A stretch of 64,000 bases of DNA from Acholoe squamosa (taxonomy: Eukaryota; Annelida; Polychaeta; Phyllodocida; Polynoidae). The position numbers and the translations under genes were made by a program. This document shows positions 32,266 to 41,622 of the stretch, piece by piece (positions within the stretch are counted from its first letter, which is position 1; each line of letters begins with the position of its first letter). The stretch lies in contig OX439049.1 in NCBI GenBank assembly GCA_949317995.1, forward strand, positions 13,950,395 through 14,014,394. Direction: 5' to 3'. The notes under the pieces are model-generated. The model saw nothing but the letters and a program-made list of their open reading frames with translations. It had not been told where the DNA came from and ran no database searches.

Positions 32266-34280
32266 TTGGGGTGTGGATGCCTACATGAGTCTGGCGCAGC
32301 GGTCGGGACAATCCATTGCGGTTGTCCTCTTTCCTTTTCTTGTGGTTGTCTACTGACTAGTTCATCTTACCTGGGTGTAACTGGTGCTAGTTTGTGTAGG
32401 ATTAGTGAGAAATGTGAGGTAAACAAACACACTCAGTCTGGCATGGGCGCGGCCATGTTGAATCTTGCCGTTCCCGAGAGTTTGAGTGAGAAAGTTGGGG
32501 ATTATGACGTCAGAATCCAAAATGTTGGCGAGGCAGATACTTGTTCCGTCCTGACAGATACTAACTTCGAGATTAGTTGCAAATTACACAAGTTTGGCAA
32601 TTGTATTCACCTGGATATGGATAACATGGAGCTCACACAGGGAGAATTTTCTACATTAGCAGGTACGTCAGGTTTGGAAAATTCACAAATCCCCCTTTAT
32701 CGCTCATCCAGTTTAGAACCCGTGGTAAGAGACAAACTGGAATATGAAGGTAGTATGTTACATAGGCCATGTGGTAAGGCGTGCAAAGGGACACATACAC
32801 TGCACGGCATGAGTATGCAATTAAATCCTTGTGTATTTTTTGATGAATGTTTTTCTCATCCAAGTGGATGTCAATGCAAAATACATTTTCAATGGGGTGT
32901 CAGAAGGGTTTCAGATTGTTCGACAAGGGCTACACAGAGGAATACCTCAGATCAAATTATAAATCCATCCTCCTTCAAAAGGCGAAAAGTAAAATGGATA
33001 AGGTTGTGGTAGACGAAATTGGGAATGGAAAGGTCAAAACAGTGGATAAGAGACCTCAGTGTGTACATGCACTTGGAGCAATCCATAAACCTGATGGTGG
33101 TATTAGGCCAATCACTGATTGCAGCAGGGGCTCTTATGGGAGTGAAGGTGAGAGCATAAATGACCACATGTTCTCTACCTGTAGCAGGTTCGAATATGTC
33201 AAAATGGATCAAATTGTTAATAGAATGCACCCTGATTGCTATTTTTCTGTATTGGACATAAAAGGTGCCTATTGATCCGTGGCAGTAAGACCTGAAGACA
33301 GGACAAAGCAGGGGTTCGTTTGGGGGCTGGAAAATGATGAAAAGTACTATGTGGACTGTGCTCTGTCATTCGGTCTCAAATGCGCCCCCTTTATTTTCAC
33401 ACAAATTACAGAATTTGTGATTAGATGTCTAGAACGTAGGGGTATAGGGGATGTGTTTGGCTACTTGGATGATTACATCATCATAGCAGACACATATGAT
33501 GACTGCAGAAGGAAACAAACTATTCTAGTGGAGCTTCTGTGTAGGCTTGGGTTTCATATAGCATGGAATAAACTTGTAAGCCCAGCCAAGGTGGTAAGGT
33601 ATCTAGGACTAGAACTAGATAGCATAGAGATGGAAATTCGCCTTCCATCAGATAAGGTGGGAAAAACAAAGAGAATGGTCAAGCAATTTAGGAACAAGGA
33701 GTGTTGTTCAAAGAAAGAGCTTCAGGTATTGGCAGGTTATCTGGCTCATGCCAGTCAGGTAGTAAGGGGGGGAAGGACTTTTTCAAGACGAATCATCAAC
33801 TTGTTAAAGTACATACCAGTAGAGAAGAGCTTCATTTATTTTCCTGATTGGTTCAAAGACGACTTGGTGTGGTGGTGGAATTTTGTAGATGTCTTCAATG
33901 GCAAAGCAAAGGTTGTACACAGTCTGGCGGAGCCACAGGTTGAGACTGACTCATCAATGAGTGGGTTTGGTTCCCGTTGGGATGGTGACTGGTTAGGGGG
34001 CAGATGGGATGTGGAAAAAGAACAGGAAACGGAATTGTACTTGGATCATCACTTCTCAAAATGACCCGTTGAGTATGATCCTCAAGATGACATAAATATC
34101 AGAGAGCTCTGGCCAGTCCTAGCGGCATTGGAAAGGTGGGGCAATGAGTGGAGAGATCAAAAAGTCACCATCTGGACAGACAATACCCAGGTGGAAGCCA
34201 TGCTTAGGACTGGTCGGTCAAAAAGCCTAAAGGCTATGTGGTGGATAAGAGAACTATTCTGGAAGGTGTTGTGTATATGA
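32266..34280 (+). pseudogene. DIRS-like reverse transcriptase-RNase H, inactivated
   Basis: The upstream frame (32,266 to about 32,900) leads into the polymerase after a one-base shift near 32,895-32,910, where I-H-F-Q-x-G-V passes to G-F-R-L in the next frame. From there one frame runs to 34,280, broken by TGA at 33,273 and TGA at 34,062. Motifs: V-L-D-I-K-G-A-Y (motif A), F-G-L-K-C-A-P-F-I-F (motif B), Y-L-D-D-Y at 33,462-33,476 (motif C), L-G-L-E-L-D, then RNase H E-T-D-S-S-M-S-G-F-G and W-T-D-N-T. The FGL..AP and YLDD context is that of DIRS-type enzymes. Both TGA codons stand where related enzymes have Arg, consistent with CGA-to-TGA. Confidence 0.8.
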
Positions 34281-34304
34281 CTGCCAGGTAGTTCCACATA
34301 GAAT

Positions 34305-34520
34305 GTGCTGGGCGAGGAGGTGTATTATACATAAACATAACAGTGAGACGCATCTTTTTTTCGCCGTGTGCACTGTCGCTGTCAGCTGCCGGGCAAGGAG
34401 GTGTATTATACACAAACATAACCGCGAGACGCATCTATTTTTCGCCGTGTGCGCTGTCAAGCCTAGCCGAGACGGGTCTGTCGCTGTCCGCTGCCGAGCG
34501 ACGACGAGGTGTATGTACCT
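34305..34520 (+). repeat. 83-bp tandem repeat at the truncated end
   Basis: The segment gaggaggtgtattatac...gagacgcatct...ttcgccgtgtgc occurs at 34,313 and, as aaggaggtgtattatac, at 34,396. A partial third unit (gacgaggtgtatgtacc) is near 34,503. It starts exactly where RNase H coding breaks off. About 40 bp later comes gcttcgagtcccgggcaggg, similar to a tRNA T arm, so this may be the tail of a SINE. Confidence 0.65.
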
Positions 34521-34631
34521 GTGTACACACACTATGGCTGGCTTCGAGTCCCGGGCAGGGGGAGTAATTTTTGGTTTAACTTGAATTTATTGGTATTCTA
34601 TTGATTATTTATTGGTTTCGTGGTATAAAAT

Positions 34632-34754
34632 AAGTAGTCAATGGATAATTCATGACTCGTGTGTGTTAGCAAAGGCTAATTACACTTGGCCTACGGCCTC
34701 GTGTAATTATCCTTAACTAACACACACTCGTCATGAATTATCCATTGATTACTT
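34632..34754. mobile_element. Palindromic MITE, complete copy
   Basis: Arms of about 54 bp with a handful of mismatches: aagtagtcaatggataattc...ctaattacac and gtgtaattatcc...gaattatccattgattactt, around ttggcctacggcctc. The whole 123 bp can fold into one hairpin. Related to 29,798-29,905. Confidence 0.8.
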
Positions 34755-34871
34755 GTTCACTACTATGGCGGCTGTGTAATGCATCCTTCTTTCATATACT
34801 ACTTCTTACTGTGCAACACCTGCACCTTTTACATCTGTCTCACAGCTATATCTGAAACCTGACATTGGTAA

Positions 34872-34925
34872 AGAACGAGGAATCCTTTGTTACTTGAATG
34901 ACATTCTATTTACAGTGTGGGGCCA
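34872..34925 (-). mobile_element. Fragment of the ACACTGTAAA MITE
   Basis: The segment gaacgaggaatcctttgttac...ttacagtgtgg matches, in reverse, the first part of the 50,579 copy. Confidence 0.55.
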
Positions 34926-36926
34926 CTGCATACATAAAGGAACTAAGTAGGAACTTCTTCAGCAGTGACTTTACATGGAATTAGCTGACTCTAGATATTG
35001 TAAGGGAAAACATGACTTAATAAAATGCATATCTATTTGTCATTTTGGATTTAACACAGTCTAAATTCTAGTAGCCAGGATTTGTTGAATCAGTTGCGAC
35101 TCCATGCAATTCAAACTTTATCGCCTTGTTGTCAAACCTCGATTTCCCCATTTCCTTTAATATGACACCTAACTTTGAGATTGGACACACCGAAGAGGGG
35201 GGATTAATTATTGACTATGTACTCACTTTAAATCTAATTTGTCAAAGGGTTTGAGAAAACGGCTTGTTCTAGATGGATCATTAATTTGACTGAGAGGAGA
35301 AAGTATAGAGAGATATATCACTAAATATCACTTCATTAAACCTCACTACCTTGGATCCCCTCGCAATTCAGACAGAAGACACTGCAATTGCCATTTATGT
35401 GTAAGGAAACTGGATTCTTCTAACTTATTTCCTTGCAGCTTCCAGACCGGCAGTAGTAAGGGTTGATTGGTGTATAAGGAGAAAGAGCTAGTTTCACAGC
35501 ACCAGTTGTCACTGGCATCTTTTATTGTGAAGTACAGTTCATTATGGTAACAATCCTTTAGATGCTCTCCAAGCAGAGTCCCTGCAGCAAGCAACAAAAA
35601 CCCTGCTTTAAAGAGCAGACACCATGGTCGTGAGCCTCATTGTTGCTGAAGGCTGAATTGAGGAGAGGGAGAATTGGGTGAGTGTTGGACACTAGAAAAA
35701 ATAAGGAAGATTGAAATGGCAGTGCTGTCAAAGAATGGTACCTGCCTGGTGTTTTCATTTCTGCACTACAGGACAATTAGATAAAATAGATATGACATGA
35801 GGGGATGGTGATGGCTGGTGAAGTTGGAGTGTGGGGTAATCACAGTGATTTCAGGATCTGCTATCATGGAGCAGCAAGATAAACAGCATTCCCTTCACAA
35901 TATCAGCTTGAAATGAATACCAGTCCCTGGAGAATGGGGTGCTCTTGCTATTGAGAATGAAATTTAATCGAAATGCACAAAGAGATAATTGAAAGAAGGT
36001 TTGTTTCCACTTCAGGGAAGATGGAAATGGGATCACAGAGAACACCTTTTGTGGAAGGAAAGGGACCCTAGGGCCAGTAAAAATATCAATGTATGGAGTT
36101 TTATTTCCTCCAGATCAGTGTACATAGTTTTTGCAATGCAAGGTGGAATTTCTCCAAGGGCAGGGAAAACATCAAAGGAACTGTGTTCTCAGTATGAGAG
36201 ATGATTGTATGACACTACTGAATGCCATTAAACCATACAAAGAAGAATTATCATTATCAAAGCAGAGAAACAACCTCTCCTGCTACCTTATCACTGGAAT
36301 CTTTACTGAATATATTTAGTTCAGCCCTACAGACTATCATGTGGAGATCCGGCTACAGTTGTAAATGTAGCAGCCTCACATGTGAGCTGGGTAGGGTAGG
36401 ATGCAGGATGAAAGGGGAAGCAGCTGGGGCAAGATGGACATAATGAATTGAATTCATTCATTTGAATTGAATTCAGTTTATTATTTCATCCACTGTAAGT
36501 CATCTTCCTCCACAATATGGGACGACCATAGTGGATAGTGGAATGGACATCTGTATGCAGAAATGATAATGTATAGTAGGTATTGTGGGAAGTAGTTAAA
36601 AGGGGAAAGGAAAGTGTGGAAAGGGGTTGATCCTAGCACAGTAGCAGTGAGTTGGGGAGAGCCATTGGGTGAGGGCAGACAGGATTACTACATCGATCAC
36701 CTTCTGGTGAGGATTATACAGTTCATCTGACACTTCAATAGTTCAAAAGCTGTCAGCAGGGTGACCGATGAGCAAAGGGATGAACAGGGGTAGGAGGATC
36801 CAGGGTGGAGGGGGGGGGTATGTCTAAGAAGTAGTAGAGGCAAAGTCCTGGTGGTGCTGCAAGGGCGGCGGGGTTAAAAATAGGCTATATTTAATGTGAA
36901 AACACCTCATTCTGTTTTTGCATGCA
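34926..36926. other. Right end of copy A, no gene
   Basis: From about 35,095 it aligns with 60,410-62,329. Minus-strand frames at 35,346-35,776 and plus frames at 35,989-36,443 are interrupted in copy B and are not called. Includes gaattcattcatttgaattgaattca, a palindrome-rich EcoRI-like cluster at 36,446-36,478, also present at 61,820. Confidence 0.55.
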
Positions 36927-37534
36927 GATGTCAATATTTGTTATGTGTAGGTTTTTAGAGCTATGACAATCCTTTTAAAAAAAAATATATTCCCTCATCC
37001 CCATAAAGTGGTAAGCACATAGCGGAAGCAGCTAGATGGACTTCAGTTTTTGAATTTTTAAAATCCATTGATGAGAACAAAAGAGGTCTCACCTTTATCA
37101 TATTCTATCGTACCCCAAAGTCTGTGTTCACCTTCTATGTGGGGTATCATGGAAGGCCTTCTTTGCATCCAATATTTCAGCCTGCTGTAAAGAACACAGA
37201 ACATATTTTTCAAAATAAACCCCTATCTATTGCCAATTTGCATCGCTCTTAGAAAATAAAGCAAAAAAAAAACAACAACAAACATCTGCATTGGGATGGT
37301 TACAAAAGTAATTTTTCTTCATAAAAAGATCAGACAGAGGAATGACCTAAGATATAAACGTCCTTCAAAATAGGATAATGAAAATTGGGTTTAAACAAAA
37401 TCAATGATGTTCAGAATATGATCAGGTAATTATCATTGAATTGCATAGAGTAAGCTACATAGAAAATAACACTTTGCAGGATAGGACAGATTAATGAAAA
37501 AAGAGCAATGAAAAAAAGAGCAAACACTGAAAGT
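36927..37534. other. Spacer between duplication copies
   Basis: 608 bp with no counterpart elsewhere in the window. A-rich runs at 36,978 and 37,260-37,281, and a repeated word aaaaagagcaa at about 37,499-37,520. No gene. Confidence 0.6.
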
Positions 37535-37672
37535 ACACATGTTGGTTGGTTATGAGACATTTATTGAGATTCTGCATAAAATTCATTCATCAGGAAATAC
37601 AATTTGTGATGGCACTTATGAATAAATTAGTGCTAGCAAAATGGTTTCGCGTTAATAACTATGGTACCGTCG

Positions 37673-39340
37673 ATACCAATAAAACAGAGTTAGGCAATGT
37701 ACATGTATGTGTGGACTCCTCTATACTCTGGCTCATGTAAATTGTTAGCTGAATATTTTTCTCTTTCACACAGTTAAACAGAGGATGGCCAATTTTGAAT
37801 AAAAAAAACACACACACACACACAAGCAAAACAAAAGTCCATCATCTTGGTCACTTGTCTGACCTTTTAACGGAAACTCTGGAGGGCATTTACCAATAGT
37901 AATATTTAGCCCTCTTGATCTGGTTCACTGTTCAGTTATGTCAGTGGAGAATTATTTAGAAATCATTCTTCAGTTTCTCTACAGTATCGTCTATTATTTT
38001 TCACATGATAATGATCATAAGAATTGCTAAAATAAATAATCATTAAATAATTAAAAGGATTATTAACAACAACCTCTTACATAACCTTACTATATACTCA
38101 TTTATAAATATAATACTACAAAGCTTGGAAAGAGTAAAACCAATCACTAGTCAATGTAAAATAATCAAAGCAAATTGGCTGACCTGCCAAACAAGCCAGC
38201 AAGCATTTACAAGCCTGCAGAGTAAGGCATCCCAAATATCCGTGTACTTCAAAATATGACTCACCTATTCTGGGCTATTTGCTAATGGAAATTCACTTCC
38301 TTCTTACAAATAATAATGCTGATCTCTGTAGTATTAGACAACATTGTAATTGGCCTATACATAACTGCTTTTTTTTTGGCATTTTGCATCAGGGTTTATG
38401 TGCATTCCAAGTCCATTTTTCTACATTACTTTATAGACTACATATAGAACTATCACACGCCTTTAATGATATCTTATTTCTATACTTGTACTTCATATCA
38501 TTATTTTCTGTCTCCTTCAGACCAGACTCAAAACCATTGGCAACCCCAACTACATTAGGGTGGTATATATTGGGGGGGGGGGGCAAAAAACAAAATATTC
38601 ATTTCATTACTTTGTTTTCTCAATTTGATGCATATTTTGCATAAGTTCCATGAGTAAAATGCTTATCATATGAGACAAAATATGCATTGAGAGAACAAGG
38701 GATTGAAAGAAAAAAAACATGATGAGATGTTCACTCTAGAGGAATTCAAGCTATATTTAGGATTCTGGTTCTTCAGTATCCGCAGCCTTTTTGGCTCTCA
38801 TCTTGTGATATCTATGTATGGGTACCATATATATACTGACAAACTTCTACATGACATGCGAAGAACAAGTTTGATTTCGAGATGGGAGTTGCTTGTTTCA
38901 CCCTTTGTGTTATAATTCTGGGAATGAGTCACAATTTCAAAGATCTTGAAAAATTTAGACCAGATCTTTCTGAAATTTGTTCAGTGTGGGACTGTTTAAC
39001 AATGGCACAATGTGATCATGCTGATATTACCTGATATTACCTGCATAGTTCTCGTGAGAACAGTGGCCAATATAATTGCCCATCCAGAGGATCGAGAAGC
39101 CGCATTGTACATCTTTAATGTATTCCCCCTGTATTTTCTCTCTTTATTTACTTATGCTCCAAACAAAGGTTTGGGTTCTCTAATCACTGGAGCCCTTAGC
39201 CCATAGCTCTGCCTGCTGGAATGCAAGTAAAGGTGAAAACTAAATGCATTGCTCCTCCCGATATGTTGCTCCTCCCCATATGTTGCATTTTTTCACATTA
39301 ATTATCCATCTATTATACATAGAAATGTAGCACAGCAAAA
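37673..39340. other. Copy-B-only sequence, no gene
   Basis: AT-rich. A (ca)n tract lies at 37,807-37,825 and an 11-G run at 38,572. A small direct repeat gttgctcctccc-atat is at 39,248 and 39,265. Frames such as 38,279-38,644 show no similarity to anything recognised. Confidence 0.5.
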
Positions 39341-40164
39341 TTGAAGAATTTTTGTTCCAAAACGCAACAAATCCATTTTGGGTTTTTTGAGATAATCAGA
39401 CATTTATCATTCCAAAACATTGAAGAGGGGATGGTAATGTTTGTGAGTTTCAATATCTAATAGACCATAAATAAAACACCTCCACATTTTGTTTTGAAAT
39501 CCTTGAGTCTTCCTTCTCAGATAAATTCAGTGATTTATTCCCATTTTCTTCCAAAAGGCAATAAAGCCCCCAAACCGTTTTGTTCCAAAATGCAATAAAT
39601 CCAACATGATGCCTTTTTGAATCCATGTAATGACCACAAAAGTTGGTGTTTGTTCTATATTTGACTTTTCTCATTTAGTTGGATATAAATGAAACATTTG
39701 CAAGTACTTTTTTTACACTGATGGTTCTTTTACAGACAAATGGTGATTTATCCTTTATTTCTTTGCAAAATGCAATAAATCCTATTTTGTTCCAAAACGC
39801 AATAAATCCACACTGTTTTGTTCCAATACGCAATAAATCAATCAATATGGTTTTCACATCTATATACCTCTCTCCTCACCAGCAAAGTTGGTTTTTATTA
39901 GGAATAAGGGTATAAAACTTACAAAACATAGTGATATGACATTAATAAATCATTAATTCCATAGAAATACAGATATTAATGAACTAACATGTTATGACAA
40001 TGTCTGGCTGAGTGGATTTATTGCATTTTGGAACAAAACAGTTGACTATTTTGGAAAAAATGATTTTGCAACACTTTTTCACTTACCCTACCCTGTTGTT
40101 TTTTTTATCTTAACTCCATTTTTTCCAAAATGGTGTTTATTGCGTTTTGGAACCAAACTCTTCA
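39341..40164. mobile_element. TIR element with repeated TIR motif inside
   Basis: Begins ttgaagaatttttgttccaa and ends with the inverse (ttggaaccaaactcttcaa). The motif gttccaaaacgcaataaatc occurs in direct orientation at about 39,353, 39,548 (variant), 39,583, 39,762 (variant), 39,793 and 39,822, and inverted at about 40,016 and 40,138. It has the same architecture as 20,501-21,250 with an unrelated motif. No coding frame. Confidence 0.75.
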
Positions 40165-41622
40165 AATGTAGTTTTAAGTACATATGAGTATAATTGTTTG
40201 TTCCTACATCATTGTTGCACTCACAGAATTATAAAACCTTGTAAAATGACCTATTTAAAAATACAAAATGAGTGCACTGGGAGATGACTGATTATTTCTC
40301 ATTACTGTTACCACTTTTTCCCGCTACTTATTACATTTGTCCTTTATCTTGACAACAATATATCTTTACTCCTCTTATAACAGAGGGGACACAAGTCCAC
40401 AACATACATGTATAATTAATTTGCGTGTACATATATAGATTTGTAACAAATCTTATGGGCCATCTTATGCAGGCCTACTTGGAATATCACAATCGATATT
40501 TACAGAGGATTTTTTGTTGAATTTCATTGATTCACATGTTTCAATTTGGCATTTCTATAGCCTTAATGTAAGGCTACAAATGTGTCTTTTAGGTAAGAAG
40601 TTCTAGAAAATGAAGGGGAGGTAGGTTAGACATTTTGCTTTCCTTTCTGATTTCCTTTTATTCTTGCGTCACAATTACTAGGAGATTGCTGGCATACTGT
40701 GGTTGCAACTCGTGAATGACTGCAACAAAGGAAATTGAGCCAAATTATGAAAAGAATTATGCTAAAAGAACTTTTCCTTTGGTAAGAATATCCTTAGGGT
40801 TGTCCTTGCTTTTTCCAAGGGTAACCTGAATTACAAGTTTTTTCTTGGCTTTCTTATGTTTTGAAGTTTATCTATTAATTCTCCATCTCACTCACCCTGA
40901 CTTCTCCATATGGAAAATTCCTTATTCCAGCCATTGCTGGTGCAAATACGGAACATCCTCTAAAATGCTTGCATCACATTATCAAAAGCGGTTTCCTCAG
41001 AAATCATTTGGTGCTGTCATCAATATAACAGATTTACAATACCATTGGCATCTGACTATACCTACTGTGAACAGTACACTATGTTTAACCTGTGTGTTGA
41101 GTATAAATAACTAATTGAATAGTCAGCCAATATAACATTTCACATCAACATGGACTAAGAATATCAATAATAAAGTATTCTAACAACATGTTATTAGCTC
41201 ATACATTGAAAAGTTGCGTACTGAGTGAGAGAGATTAGCCTAACATATGAAAGAGTTGGCGTAGACTAGCACCGATAGTAAGTGGAGGTTATGTTTAGTA
41301 CAGTGTTTTGCAAGAGTAATCTGATATCACAAAGTATTCTTTATATTAACAGACAACTTACATACTTGCTAAAATAGTCTCACCTATACATGTTTCATCA
41401 GATTATATGTAGCTCTTCGATTCTGTCTACATTGAAAAGAAATGACAAATGATCTGAGAGTAGTAAAAAAATAATATTGCCATGAATCTGAGTGTTCATG
41501 ACAATAGAGAAGAAACAAATAACTATATTGATTTATTACTAACAGCTTATGGTACATTCTGTTGCATATCACTTCATTCTTACTACATAAAACTCATAAA
41601 ATTATTACTCCCTAGAAGCTCA
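40165..41622. other. Copy-B-only sequence downstream of MGAT3
   Basis: No gene on either strand. On the minus strand, AATAAA at 41,532-41,537, about 86 bp past the MGAT3 stop, is a possible polyadenylation signal. Confidence 0.5.

Larger units (their letters stand above)
30345..34762 (+). mobile_element. DIRS-like retroelement insertion (copy A only)
   Basis: Copy B joins tatactactagcggctgc directly (about 55,441-55,455), so about 4.4 kb was inserted here. It contains a gag-like frame, then reverse transcriptase and RNase H of the DIRS type, then short tandem repeats, a tRNA-like end and a palindromic MITE. No tyrosine recombinase or methyltransferase domain was found, so the element is 3'-truncated or rearranged. 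Near the left end, cagttatccatggataacctg gives a small palindrome that could belong to a terminal repeat. Several independent insertions may be stacked here. Confidence 0.75.
3165..36926. repeat. Segmental duplication, copy A
   Basis: Starts at acacatgttggttggtt, shared with 37,535, and ends at acacctcattctgtttttgc, shared with about 62,310-62,329. Stretches colinear with copy B include 3,165-3,295 / 37,535-37,672, 3,298-7,530 / 41,623-45,640, 9,240-10,203 / 46,455-47,420, 19,500-20,167 and 21,277-26,870 / 47,540-54,560, 30,040-30,340 / 55,214-55,442, 34,762-34,870 / 55,443-55,560, and 35,095-36,926 / 60,410-62,329. By eye about nine bases in ten agree in the better parts. Between these blocks copy A carries insertions, listed separately, or copy B has lost sequence. 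Confidence 0.9.

Noticed and set aside
36446-36478. EcoRI-site-rich palindrome cluster as a possible origin or binding site
   Set aside because: gaattc/ttgaattgaattc words are simply AT-rich short repeats, also present at 61,820 in the other copy; no functional signal can be argued.
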